Position numbers and translations under genes: made by a program
From: Ganoderma boninense
Taxonomy: Eukaryota; Basidiomycota; Agaricomycetes; Polyporales; Polyporaceae
DNA: 64,000 bases
Assembly: GCA_002900995.3 (NCBI GenBank)
Contig: CM035315.1
Span: 124,001 to 188,000 of the forward strand
Direction: 5' to 3'
In this document: positions 35,435-47,127 of the stretch, piece by piece
Layout: each line of letters opens with the position of its first letter
Numbering within the stretch: the first letter of the stretch is position 1
Notes under the pieces: generated by a model
The model's input: the letters and a program-made list of their open reading frames with translations, nothing else
Database searches by the model: none
Told to the model about the DNA's origin: nothing

Positions 35435-36256
35435 AACGACAGAGGAGGGTGGGAGACGGAACTAACCACGAACTCCGAGAGTGAAATATATGCAGGACAG
35501 GCTGGCAGGGGATGCGGCGCGTACCATATCACCGTGAGCACATCGTGAGCAACGTAGAGGGTTAACAACCTGCTTTTGCAGCTGAGAAAGAAGCAGGCTT
35601 ACGCGTTGTTCTCCATTGAGCAACTCGAAACACCATTCAAGACGACGCTCTTAATACTTCACCTTTCTGACGCCTGGCTCGTCATTCGCCTGGATGGGAC
35701 ATTTTCGAGTGACCTGGCGTTGCACTTATGCTAGAGCCTCGCGCTCGCTCCGTCCGGCGTTGCAGAAACGAGTTACATAACTGTTTGCCATGCATTGCAC
35801 GCTCGTTAGAACCTTCAGCGTCAAATGTTTCTATGCATATCTCTAGTTGCATATGTACAGATGAGAGACAGCACGGTAACGTTGAATATACACGACGCAC
35901 AATATATCTGCCCGGGAAATTGGGCGTGAACAGCGTCGACTCCGTGGGCCAAGAAGATATGCATAGGTCCGTCCTGAACAGCTCGTCGTCAGCTCAGGCT
36001 ATCCAGAAACAAATCAAGACACTCCACACATATCTTCGTTGAACCCGACGATCAACTCGTGTTCATTCGATGTCGAAGCCTGCGCCAGCTCTCGGGTCTG
36101 ACTCGCTGCATTCTGACTCGACGAAGGAAGCGACATGGCCCTTCTGGCGGTGTCATCCGAGCCGTCCTTCACAAGCTCCGGAGCCGCAGCATACTGAGTT
36201 CAGCCTCACCACCACGAAGCTCATGCTCTGCCGCGTGTAGTTCCTCGAACGCCATC
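35435..36256. other. Intergenic between two paralogues
   Basis: About 820 bp. No frame with paralogue support. It presumably holds the promoter of the gene starting at 35434 and the end of the gene stopping at 36257. Confidence 0.4.
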
Positions 36257-37685
36257 TCAAGGCTTCGCGGCTTCGACCTCCGTTTGGCACTCCTTCAGGT
36301 ACCCTTCGACGCTGTGAAAGTAAGTGAAATTCAGTCGATGCTTCCGAGCGAACAGGTGCAGCAGAGCACAATAGCATTATCACGTACCAGCGGCATGCTT
36401 CGCGCTGAGCGGCGCGATGCAAGCCCAACCATCCAATGTCCGCTTGCGGTTCTACAGCCCCAGTACCGAAGAAAGAAAAGAACATTAACCTCACCACCCG
36501 ACCGCTCTTCACCCAATATAGCTCGGAAGCTGACTGACCTCTGGACGCGCGGCGAACTCGCGCCAGCGCGCGAAGTTGTAGCGACGGAGCGTGGCGGGGT
36601 CGTCGTCGCCCTTCTCGAACAGATATCGTGCCATGGCGCGGAGGTCCTCGGACGTGACGGGGCAAGGATGCTCGCCTGCGCGCGACAGAACTCGGGTCCG
36701 ATGCGAGGTTGCAATCTTTGTATCCATACCGGTGTTGTTAGTGACACGCCTCGAATGTTGGAGGCGGTCAGCGCGAGGGCCGAGGGCCGAGCTGTCTGAG
36801 CCGTGATGCCCATCGCGAGACGTCGATCCACGGGTGTGACTGCCGGAATACTCCGGCATCGAAGCCGGCTCTTTACTGGGCATCCAGATCATGCTGTTAA
36901 TGCCAGATGAGAGGGTGCGACAGAAAGCGTCTCACCGAGACCGCGTGTGTTCGTTCACGAGCTCGGTCGCCGAAGCTGCGTTCTGGCCGCTGGACGATCA
37001 CAAAACATTCCCTGGCCGCCGGATACAGTAGTCGCAGTACCACCCGCCGATACGCGTTGTTGGATCCTCGGAGTGAGATCGACGTTGGAATTGAGCTGCT
37101 CAAACTTCGTGATGAACCACGTCTGCCACTCTGCCGCCGCAGTGAGCCCATCCGCAACGAGGCAATGAGCAGAATGATAGCACTCACCTGTTTCAGTATG
37201 ACCGTTTGTCTAGATACGCACAGAGTAAAGTCAGCAGTCCTTCAACTACTGGGAGTCGTTCCAGACACGGGAGGGCGTACCTTGCCAAGCATTTCAAACA
37301 CCTCCGGCATCATCAGCTCGCCTCGCTTCCACCTCTTCAGAGCCTCTATGAGCGCTTTCTCGTCCTCCGGGGAGATCTCTTCTCGGTTCTTGTCGATGGC
37401 CTCTATAGCAGCACTTCTCTCGTCATCCTGGATCGACCTCGATACGTCTGCTACGAGCGTGTGGAACCAAAGAGTCTGTTCCCCTGGCACGGGGACTGAC
37501 AGTATAAATTGAGTGGACGATGGCCGCATAGGCATAATCTCCGGGTACTGGGGTTCGGTGAAGGGGCTGCATGCGATATGCTGTGGCGGACACGGTGGCC
37601 AGCACGAAGCAGGAAGAAGTCCGCGTGGCTGCTGCGGCTGCAGGTGTGGGATTTGTGCAACCGGGGGCTGAGGCGGCCACCTCAT
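36257..37685 (-). CDS. Unknown Agaricomycete protein, paralogue 2
   Basis: Tandem paralogue of 34015-35434 on the same strand. Blocks: start MRWPPQPPVAQIPHL (37685); SPEDEKALIEALKRWKRGE (about 37380-37320); WQTWFITKFEQLNSNVDL (about 37130-37075); a linker; DLRAMARYLFEKGDDDPATL with WREFAARPE (about 36640-36545); RTLDGWACI (about 36445); and the final exon FARKHRLNFTYFHSVEGYLK, ending EVEAAKP with stop complementary to 36257-36259. One reading-frame change lies within the linker (about 37000), either an unrecognised intron or a frameshift. Function unknown; the same tentative Myb/SANT-like resemblance applies. Confidence 0.5.
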
Positions 37686-38300
37686 CGGTCAAGAAGATAT
37701 AGAGGTAGTGAATGAAAGCCTTGAAAATGAAGTGAGGGTCGGAAAACGCGTAGATGGGGGTATCGGGACTCACCAGCAGTAGCTGAAGACGAAGGAGACC
37801 GAAGAACGAAGAAGAGGAAGTCTGGTATATATGTCCTCGTCATAACCTACATCCGCGGCATGTCCGTGGGGCAACTCCGAATATTAACATAGAAGAGTGC
37901 TGTTGCGGACGGCGAGGTTCCATAGAGTAATCCGCATGCACTGTCCAAGCGCAAATTTTGGAAGTACGGTGATGGCGTACGGTGTTGGTGTACTGCGTGA
38001 AGGCTGGTAGCTTGGTATGGAGCAAGTAAGCCTGACAAGGACGAGCAGGAGCACCAGGAATAGCCCTTGGACTCACGACATCCAGGAAAGTTCCGAGCAG
38101 GACCTCTGGCACTGCATTGGGCGCTTGTTGAACTCGGATGCAGTGGTCCTTCGACACTCTCCATCTCCGACTCTCGCTCGCTCTTTCTCGTCCCAGCACC
38201 CTCGAGCTCAACTTGTTCCTATATACACGCACTATTCCACCACTTGTGACATATGGTCCTCTCTATGAAACCTTCTCGACCTTTCTTCGCCGCGCCATGC
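37686..38300. other. Intergenic, possible third fragment of the preceding family
   Basis: A minus frame at about 38130-38075 reads NAVPEVLLGTFLDV, which faintly resembles the GELMMPEVFEMLGK block of the upstream paralogue. That is too weak for a gene call. Otherwise nothing recognised. Confidence 0.25.
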
Positions 38301-38479
38301 CGAGATATGACTATCGATGCGCTGCGACTTCTCACGCAACAAAATCGTTGCCCAAGTCCAGGCTCTGGTTAGCATGTCACCTCAGGATAGGACGTAGGTA
38401 CCATCTCGTTGCGGTATTCCTTGATAGAAACTAACACTAAAGCCTTGTTCGTGCCACAGGCATTCTGACCTGGTGAGCT

Positions 38480-40500
38480 TCAGCCCCCGGCCTACTGTGT
38501 GCGAGTCGGCTCCGAGTCCCCCCCTTTGCTAACTATCTCTAATCATAGCTTCAGTCACTCTTCACTGCGTTCGGACAAGGTCTTGCCGTTGCCGGGGGTC
38601 TTATAAACGCCGCTGCTCCCATAAATAGTCTCCCACCGGAACTCATGACGACTATCTTCGCGCTTTCTCCCTGCTCAAGCTTGCGCTCGCCTGAGAATGG
38701 GTATGGGTCTCAGCATCCACCGGAAGATTGGCCCTTCAACTTGAGGGAGCTCCGTGTCGACGATCTAAACAAGCTTCCCAAAGTATGCAGACACTGGCGC
38801 GAATTAGCCCTTGCAACGCCAACCTTATGGAGCACCATAGTCACTCGTTCTCGGCCCCGACAACGCGGCGAGTTCTACTTGGCACGCAGCATATACCTCC
38901 CACGCGACATTTCCGTTGGCTTGACCGTGCATCTCAAAGCATATTCAAATCCCACACCACACAGCATTCAGACGATAACCAAATTCATGCTAACGAACGC
39001 TTCCAGGATTCGCGAGCTCCACGTATGGAGTACATCGGCCATTGAAGACCTGCCACTGTTCTTGCGGTCGTTCAATGCAATTGCGTTGGAACACTGCACA
39101 ATTTCGATTAAGGGAGTCCATACATCTCCGCCATCTGGACTAGAACGCATGTCTCTTTTCTCCAATGACGGGGCTAGGCTGCGCTCTCTGTATCTTGACA
39201 GCCTGCAAGTCCTTCCGGAGAACAAATTTTCCGCGCTGACTCGCCTCAAGATAGAATTTGTAACAAGACAGCCCAATACTGGTCTATATCTCGAAGTGGA
39301 TGACGTAGTCAAGTTCTTGGCTAGTAGCCCAAAGCTGGAGGAGGTATACCTTCACTACGCTCCTTTTCCGAAGGATATTTCATCCTCCAAGCACGCCGTC
39401 TCCTCCCCGACGATCTCCCTTCCCTGGTTAACGCACGTTTCATTCTTATACCACCCCGGTCCCAGTGACAGATACGATGCCGATCACGTCGCATCAGCAA
39501 AAGCCCGAATCTATTATCGGGTCTTATTTGCTATTACTAGGCACTGTAAGACCTGTAATAGCAGATAAGACCTGATAAGACCGGACCAGTAATATGGGCA
39601 CAGCCACAAGGTAAGACTCTCGCCGCGGCCATTCTGCAGCTTTGCTGCGAGGCCATGTCTGGGGACAAAAATTGGTGGAGATGATCTTCAGACCATCGCC
39701 AGCCTATGCCCAAGATTTGGGCCTAGTAGGCCTAGGAAAGGGAGCACTGTGGGGGACCTAAGTTGGGTAGTAATTGCAGTAAGACGGTAATACAGCAATA
39801 GAATCGGGCTTTTGCTGATGCGCAAATGCAATCGATCTGCTCCTCGAGCGCATCTCGATCCCGGCGACCTGCCACATGTATCTCGCTGCCCCATATGTTG
39901 TGGGCAAGAAAGCAGACTTCCACAACAGCGCTGCAGGCATCCTGGCCAGCGTATGTCGCCGCGTTCCAGGGAAGGACGCCGTCTCGCATATATTCCTCCG
40001 CCTGCCCGCGGCCGACAACACGGTCTCCATCCCCATGCAGCTGGTGTTCCGCCAAGGCTCCCTCCGTATCCTGATCCCCTGTTCGCCCAGCACGACGAGC
40101 AGCTTCCTGTACCACAAGCTCTTCCGCGCCTTTCCAGACCTCTTCGCCCCCACGCGCGACCTCCGGATCCACTATACGAACCCCGCGATGGTGGCCTCGT
40201 TCGACTCGCAGTTTCCCTTCCCCGCCGCACTATTTCCCAACATCACCGCACTCGCGGTGATCCAGGATATAGACGAATGGTGGAGGCCTCGCCCGAAACC
40301 CGCGCTCCGCGCGGGACTCGCCCACCTCATCCGATCACCCCAGGCCAGGTCACAGTCGACATCCTCCTCCACTGTGCTCGACTCCGACTCAGACTCCGAG
40401 GTCTGGGAGTCCCCCTCTGGCAGCGCCGATTCCGCAGGCTCGCTGGGCTCCGACCGCGGCGGACGCCAACCGTTGCCCGAGCCGGCACGGTACCCGAGCC
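38480..40500 (+). pseudogene. F-box/LRR gene split by a MITE
   Basis: A plus-strand exon from about 38551 reads INAAAPINSLPPELMTTIFA, a canonical F-box start, followed by VCRHWRELALATPTLWSTI (about 38780-38845) and leucine-rich segments. At 39490 the frame runs into a ~329-bp inverted-repeat element. Coding resumes at 39821 with ANAIDLLLERISIPATCHMY and continues with LRR-like sequence (AALFPNITALAVIQDIDEWW, about 40225-40285) to about 40340. Beyond that the frame becomes Ser/Asp-rich or shifts. Upstream exons near 38305-38460 are likely but unresolved. Excising the element and one CG restores GTC-GCA-AAT in frame, so the gene was intact before insertion. Confidence 0.6.
39492..39820. mobile_element. 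MITE-like element with terminal inverted repeats
   Basis: About 329 bp, non-coding. It begins CATCAGCAAAAGCCCGA and ends with the reverse complement TCGGGCTTTTGCTGATG; the inverted match extends to about 25 bp with one mismatch. CG at 39490-39491 and 39821-39822 may be a 2-bp target duplication, though a longer direct repeat (CGCA) can also be read. Next to the left end lies a second inverted pair: GTCTTATTTGCTATTAC at 39521-39537 and GTAATAGCAGATAAGAC about 17 bp further on. It lies inside an F-box/LRR coding exon. Confidence 0.7.
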
Positions 40501-41404
40501 TATGCCATTACTATCCTTGTACTTGTAATACAGCCTGGCCCTACAATAGGCTGGACTTGCTTGATAGCCGGGGCGGGCCGGAAACCTATAACGTAATGGA
40601 TTTATCAGCCGGCCCTGGGAGCAGCAATGGCTGTGTATGCCGACCTGCCGGATCACCAATCGTAGCGCTCTTACCACTCGGCCGGGTTGGCCCCACACAC
40701 CCGGCTATCATACTTCCCCCGCGTCTTTCCTCGTCGTAACCGAACACCAAGCAGTGCAAGTGTCCACAAGGACAGCCCACCCATCATTGCACACCGCGGT
40801 ACGTCGTTACAGCGAGTACACAGGATCATTGGGATGCGCACCAGCGTATGGGCTTCCCCAGCCGGCAGATAACAGACTTGGTGAGTAAATCTGCAGCGGC
40901 GGCGGCCCAGCCCTCTCAAAACTGTAAAATACCTTGAAGGAGACTCAACCTCTTCAAGGTAACATTTTTTGACCGACTGACACATTGAGCTGCAAATGTT
41001 GAAGGCTGGCTGTTTCGTGCTTGTTTGGGGACCACAACAGCCTGGACGCTAAGGTACCCATAATACACCCAGCCGGGACCCGCACCGTGAGGAAGGGGCA
41101 GGACTCGCAGAACATTGTTGCAGCGGTCAGTGTGCAGGAATGTGCATAATAATATATGTCACAAACTATTGCCGCCTCAGTCACGGAGGACTCACATGAG
41201 AGGATGCAAATTGGGGGAGGCGAGCACGGTTGGCAGGCGAGGTCACCTACTACAAAGGCCACTCCGGGGCTCGGTCTCGAAGCACACCCTGAGAGCACAC
41301 CATGCGTCCGCCACAATGATTTCAACGAGGCCACATGCATTGCCTTCAATATACACATTTCGATGTTCCCTTATGGCTCCAAAGGCAGGAGACCAGACTT
41401 GCAC
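40501..41404. other. Non-coding stretch with a possible pol III A-box fragment
   Basis: No gene supported. On the minus strand at about 40690-40660 the sequence GGCCGAGTGGTAAGAGCG resembles a tRNA/SINE A-box, but no acceptable B-box follows, so I do not call a tRNA. The remainder shows nothing recognisable. Confidence 0.25.
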
Positions 41405-42115
41405 AGGAGCCAATTCCGCGGGGGCGAAGGCGGCCGGGTGGCCAGTGCCAGTACTACTGACGCTCGGCCGGGAGTCACATTTGGAGGACTTGTGCCTGGT
41501 GCGCGGAGTGTCGGTTGGGCTCAGGTTTCATTTACATGGACCTACCATATACTAATGCACGTTTTCCAGCAAAATTGAACGTCCCGCGAGCCACACGGAA
41601 AATCGAGGGGGGCAAACCCGGCCGGGTGGCGAGTGCGCGTACTGCTGACGCCCGGCCGGGAGTCGCATTTGGAGGACTCATGCCTGGTGCGCGGAGTGTC
41701 GGTCTGGCTCAGTTTTCATTTCCCCGAATCTGCCATATACTAATGCACGTTTTCCAGCGAAATAGCACGCCCCGCGAGCCACACGGAAAATCGAGGGGGC
41801 AAACCCGGCCGGGTGGCGAGTGCGCGCGTACTGCTGACGCCCGGCCGGGAGTCGCATTTGGAGGACTCATGCCTGGTGCGCGAGTGTCGGTCTGGCTCAG
41901 TTTTCATTTCCCCGAATCTGCCATATACTAATGCACGTTTTCCAGCGAAATAGCACGCCCCGCGAGCCACACGGAAAATCGAGGGGGGCAAACCCGGCCG
42001 GGTGGCGAGTGCGCGTACTGCTGACGCCCGGCCGGGACTCGCACCTCGAAGACTCATGCCTGGTGCGCTGAGCGTCGGTCAGCCTCAGGTTCGACTTGCG
42101 CCGACCGTATACCCC
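41405..42115 (+). repeat. ~188-bp satellite array, four units
   Basis: The marker CGGCCGGGTGGC occurs at 41431, 41619, 41806 and 41995, giving spacings of 188, 187 and 189 bp. Each unit carries two CCCGGCCGGG palindromes about 36 bp apart and a Pyr/Pur mix that ends TTTTCCAGC. Outer units are more diverged than the middle two. Reading frames through the array repeat the same peptide and are not genes. The same unit forms a larger array at 59.6-61.1 kb in the opposite orientation. Confidence 0.85.
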
Positions 42116-42233
42116 TTGGAGTCCCGCGTCCACACTCCAAGCTATGATTCGCAGCGGTCATTGCTGTCACAATTCAGCATTTCTTTTCAAGACGTAGGGT
42201 GCGACATCGTGTCCTAATCAGATAGGCTTAACT

Positions 42234-42755
42234 TCAGCTCCGTAATTCTGCCCTCAATCCCCTCCAGCTGACATTCCTTTTGGAATAAGACTGCGGCCAA
42301 AGTCTTGTATGCCTTTCCTGAAGTCGCTTCGATGTCTGCTCTGTCAGATTCGAACAGTGGGATGGGCGGTCCCTGAATGGCATGTTAATACAGCAACACT
42401 CCCGATGTGTGCTACATACCACGTCCAGTGTCGGTGACATCCACCATCCCGGCATTTCGGTCACCTCCACTGGGTCCACCGCCTTCCACAACCACCATTT
42501 TGGAAATCCCCAGTTGTCTCCCCCACTGATGGGCCCACTCAGCAAAGCATGCGCCGAGGCCAAGAATGACTCGCTGTCCAGTTGAGTGATATCAAATGCG
42601 AGCCTCCGGTGCCTCCAACTGACTGCACGAAATAGGTGGGCTAGGGGAGGCAATGCCACCGCCGGGACCATCTGCTGCTGGACGATAAGACCGATTGAAG
42701 ACGCTCCCTCCACCCCAATCGCCGAGATCGCAATCCACTGGGTCATGGAAGCCAT
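42234..42755 (-). CDS. Hypothetical protein downstream of KDZ transposase
   Basis: Open frame of 173 codons from ATG 42755 to the stop complementary to 42234-42236, on the same strand as the transposase and about 320 bp past its stop. It has an N-terminal moderately hydrophobic stretch and several Trp/Cys residues (WGFPKWWLWKAV, MPGWWMSPTLDVVC). I recognise no family. It may be an accessory ORF of the transposon or chance coding. An open frame further upstream (42991-42758) does not clearly join it. Confidence 0.3.
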   Translation of the reverse strand: MASMTQWIAISAIGVEGASSIGLIVQQQMVPAVALPPLAHLFRAVSWRHRRLAFDITQLDSESFLASAHALLSGPISGGDNWGFPKWWLWKAVDPVEVTEMPGWWMSPTLDVVCSTHRECCCINMPFRDRPSHCSNLTEQTSKRLQERHTRLWPQSYSKRNVSWRGLRAELRS

Positions 42756-43074
42756 GGTCAGCCATGCAGATTACAATACCTTCCATACGATGGGCTCACC
42801 AACTCCCGCGCAATGCCGTGATTCCATCGGCGCATCGTCAGTGCATCGGGGGGGCTCGGAAGGGCTTCAAGTGCCTCAGCGATGCGGGATATGGTCATCA
42901 GAATCTCTAGTCGAGAGGACCAGAGCATGTCAGGGCCGTGCACGGTGGTAGATGTCTCCATGGTGAATGGGAAGAAGTACAATCTGTCCATTCGATTTTT
43001 ACAGCGTTCAATATCGTATTACATAATCCTCGGTGTCCCCCTTTGGAAGGCTCTGCGCCATTCCACTCTCACGT

Positions 43075-46000
43075 CTAAGGTTTATGCGCAGCCTGAGCCG
43101 CGCTGAAGGCCACCTTTGCATGGTCCCTCAGGCTGGCCCATATCCATCGCTGCGATCGAGCAAATGCAGCATGTCCGGGCGTGGATCCATCGACCGACCA
43201 CCCTTCCCATCGTGTAGCGTGCGTGTCGAAGTGCCGCAAGACGCAATCCATCTCGAACGGAACCAGCTTGACCTCTTCGTCCCATCTCCGCTTCCGCGCG
43301 TATGCACGGAGCCAGAGCATCCGGCGATCTGTACGTTCATGCGGTGAGCTGCTTGCCTGGTACCGACTGAGGATGTGCACTCACATTCCTTCATCCACTG
43401 GCTGTCGGCACCTATCGCAGTGTCGGCGACATTCCAAAACCAGGCCGCATGCTTGTTCCGAAGCCCCGGCGTGAAGGACTCGAGCACCGCAGTGGTCGCT
43501 AAAAGATCTTCTTTCTTTATCTCCTTGTATTTGTCAAGGAACCGTGCTCGAACATCCGCTTCTGCGTTATCGGCGGGGTCGAAGAGCTTCTGCATCGCCG
43601 TTCGAGCATGCATGTAGATTCGCACATGCTTGCGGACGCCTTCATCTGCTATGTGGGTGTCGTCGAAGCTCCGAAGCTTCGCCCGATAGGTCGGAGCGTG
43701 GCGTACCTTCGTCCTGTACAGCAGCGACTTGTAGCCGATACCTGTTCGAATTGCCTGAAGGGCATCATTCATTTGACCCTCGCGCAATAGCCGCTCTGTC
43801 CGAGCGAGACTGAGACAACCTCAACGGCGGAGATAGTCGACGCCGACGGTGGAAGGGAGGGCGAGTTTGAGCCTCTCGGGTTGCGACAGATCTTGGACAT
43901 CATCTTCTGTGCCGTCAACGTCTCTGAAGTCCCGATTAGCATCCCCTGCAATGCCATCCCACTCCACCCCCAACGCGCCCGCATCAACGTCTTCGATAAC
44001 AGCCAGTAGGGGACCTTCCTGCCCAAACCGGATGCGGCTTTCTTCATTGAAGGCGTTAATATCTTTGCGCAGCCTTTGCCGCTGTTGCACAAAGCTCAAT
44101 CGCGCCTGCGTTGCGCCCATAGCCTTCAGTCGGCGGGCGGAGTACGCAACTGCTAACCTTCAAACCAGTCAGCAACCATGCAATCCGCATACATATCGCC
44201 AACATATTCGACCTGCTTACTTTGTCTCCTCCAGCTTCAGGCCGGTGGCTAACCAGTCAGCCACTCCGCCGGCCGATATGCCTTTGGCCATCTCTTGCTC
44301 GGCGAGCATCAACTGAATCTCCTTCCTGGAAGGCACTAAAGGGATCATCGTCAGCGCCACGTCCAACCGTTATATCGTAAACAAAGTACATGGCTGTGCG
44401 GACACATCATAGATGTCCATTGCCGTGGGATCAGCGTCTCTGAGGTCGTCGGCCGCATCGGCGGCTGCCTGCCACTCTTCTTGGAGCTGCAGATCTGTCG
44501 CCTTGCAGAGGTCTTCGAATGCCTCCAGGGCGGGCCTGTGTTCGCGGCAGGCCCGTTTCCACTCCGTAATGAGTAAGGTAGCTGACAATAGGCGTCGGTG
44601 AGTCGATATGCCACTTCGGTGAAGGCATCGACGCATACCTATCTTCGTGAGCTTCTTCCAGTTCGAGTCATTCATGTGATCATCGATGACCTCTCGCCGA
44701 TGGGCCGATGACATTCCCCTCGTCGAATCGGCGATTGCGTTCGTTTGATTCCATAGCGTCTCTATGATTTCGCCGTCCTGCATGCCCGCTCCGGATATGA
44801 AGTTGCTGGAAAAGCGAGCGAAGCATTGAGCGATATGGCCATGGACGTGAAATTGCCCAATCCCTCTGTGAATCTTGAGGCCTGCTGGCATCCTCAGATG
44901 CGGGCTCTTCTCAAAGCGCGCCCGAAGATTTATGAAATACTGGCACATGATGTCGTAGAGAATCAGAATGCACGACAACCCGTTCAGCCATGCGAGGATC
45001 CAGTGGAGCACATAATCCATGTTTCTCTGCCTGTAGCCCGAACCATTTCGGCCCTCTGGTGAGATACGAGGCACAGCAGAAGCAACATCAATCACCTTTC
45101 TCCCAGTTGAAAATCAACGCAAGCATGCGGGGCGAAGAATCCATGCCGAGAGCACGCTGCGGCGCCGATACCTGTCGCCTCGAACTTCGCTCGCTCCATT
45201 GTGGCCGTCAGTACGGCACGATGCTCGTTGCAGGTGGATTTCTGGGACACGCAAAGCGAGGGGTTAGACGTCGGAATGACAGTAGGCCGATGCACATCAC
45301 CTCCTTGAATTCCGTAGCAGTGCGCAGATGTTCTTTGTATGGAGCGTCGGTGACCATAAATGCGTGGCCGTCGGCGAGAGCCACATCGTCTTCCGGGTTT
45401 CGCATGTGCCTATGCTGCGCACTAAAGTTCCCGTCCAGCACCACCGATCTCATATACTTCCATCTTTGAGGCCTGCGATGAGATTCTCGTCGATCCAGGC
45501 ATCGTCGATCACTCACGTTTCGGGGTCATCCTTCCAATCATCGCGCAGGTTCTCCCCTGGTTGAGGACACGCAGGGCAGCGAATGGCAAGATCTCCTGGT
45601 CCAACGGTCTCCTGTCGGTGGGCGAACCCCGCCGACAGTCGCGTCGCCTGGTTTCGCCATTGACGGGAAACGCGCAGCAGCTCCTTGTATCTGTCCTGAA
45701 TCGTCATTGAGAGCGAGCTTGTCATGCATGCATTGCTTGAGCCTCACCGGCACCATATGCGGAAATGCACCGTTCGTAGTGCGCCGAAGCTTGTTGTAGT
45801 AGTTACGGGCAGGCGTCTTGCATTCCTTATTTGAGAGCAAAAAGTCGTCCAAGACGCGCATGGTGAATACGGTTTTCGGCCTGGTTTGAGAGGCGGGATA
45901 ATAGCCGAGGTCGAGTAGCTGGAGATCTTTGCGAGGAGCGTTCGGACAAATGCAGAATGTGAAAGGTAATTCGTGGATTCCTGAGCCCCTTCGTCAGCAT

Positions 46001-47127
46001 GTCCTCTCATCGCCCAGTTCATGGAGCGATCCCCTGACCTTCTATATCGACCACGACAACCATTCGATCATTGGCGAAGACCCTCCCTCGTGAGGAGGGG
46101 GCAGGTTGTTTGGGAGCCTCGCCGATCCATGGCAACTTGTCATATTGGGGACCATCGGGGGCGTTACGTGCGTCGAAATACAGATCGGCGTCCTCGTCTT
46201 CGAAGTCGGATTCGATATCGCTGGGAAGGAAGGCGTCATTGCGATCTTCATCGTCATCCAAACCCCAAGCTTCGTAGGTACCGCTTTGGACCTGGGCGTC
46301 GGCGGTCTCATCGGCGACCGACCCATGTCGTGCGCTCCCCGGGCCTGACACATCGTCGGCATCTGTGCGGTGATACGAGGGCAGTAGGGGACAGGCATCC
46401 CCGCCGTGGCCACAATGAATCTGGATGCCCACCTGTCGCAGCCATGCCGGCTGAAAGAACTCGCCCTGCCAAAACTCTACGCGATGCAAGGGAAGCTTCG
46501 AATGTATGGCGCTGCAGCAGGCGTAGCACAAGGCGGGTCGACCTTGGCATGTAAGACATCGCCATGAAGCTGAATGGCCGCAGGCTCCGATGCCCCCCAC
46601 AGGATACGCCTCCCGTTCCAGCCGACACGCCAGATACTCGTCGCGAACGGCAAGGTATTCCCGCTGGTAATCGTTCTGACTCTGCAGTGTAACTCCATGT
46701 TAGCATAGCGTTCCACCATGACACGGTCTGGTAAAAAACCGACCTTCGCTGTATGCCGTTTTTGCCAGAATGCGTCCCAACTATTCTCCGCGTGCTCAAG
46801 CTCAGTAATTGCATCGGCTACTCCATGCACCCCTTCCTCGGACTGGTCGTGATCGCCGGAGGGAACGGGTGGTGTAGCGACGCCCCTCCTGCCTTGGTCG
46901 GCGCGAGGTTCGAAGATCACTGGGGACTTTGTCGGTACGATTCTAGACCCTCGCTTCGTGTTTCGTACCACCCCGGAATGCTCGACGATCTCGTTTCTCG
47001 GGGGTCTGTCCCTGCGTGAGCTCATTGGTGTGCGTTTCTGAGGAGGGAGAGAATGGGGCCGAATGTGTTGGAAGGGCTTCAGTGAGATAGCCTCCCACCG
47101 ATGCGCGGGGTCGTATAGCGGAATCAT
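43075..47127 (-). CDS. KDZ family transposase with CxC2 cysteine cluster
   Basis: Multi-exon, minus strand. The ATG at 47127-47125 shares a base with the stop of the upstream gene. An N-terminal disordered part leads to WDAFWQKRHTAK. Then an intron ending with branch point CTAAC and CAG joins to QNDYQREYLAVRDEYL. The CxC2 cluster follows (CGHSASWRC, PALCYACCSAIH, FFQPAWLRQVGIQIHCGHGG, about 46590-46380). Next come DLGYYPASQTRPKTVFT and the cysteine pair CPACPQPGENL. The catalytic core has VVLDGNFSAQHRHMR (first Asp near 45435), LILYDIMCQYFI (second Asp near 44954) and GEIIETLWNQTN (Glu near 44770-44760). The C-terminal helical part runs through LLREGQMNDALQAIRTGI to a stop near 43075. All three acidic residues are present. 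Exon joints between 46020 and 44100 need a gene model; I saw no certain frameshift. Confidence 0.85.

Noticed and set aside
37840..38232. Minus-strand frame as a third copy of the 34-37.7 kb family
   Set aside because: Only a dozen residues loosely match one block; not enough to call.
39519..39575. Short inverted repeat considered as a transcription terminator
   Set aside because: It lies inside the MITE next to its terminal repeat, is explained by subterminal structure of that element, and intrinsic hairpin terminators are not used by nuclear pol II genes.
40640..40700. Possible tRNA or SINE on the minus strand with an A-box-like GGCCGAGTGG
   Set aside because: No matching B-box, acceptor stem or anticodon arm could be folded, so no RNA gene is called.
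41515..42133. Several open frames of 70-140 codons through the first satellite array
   Set aside because: The peptides repeat with the 188-bp period on both strands and differ only where units differ; this is satellite, not a gene.
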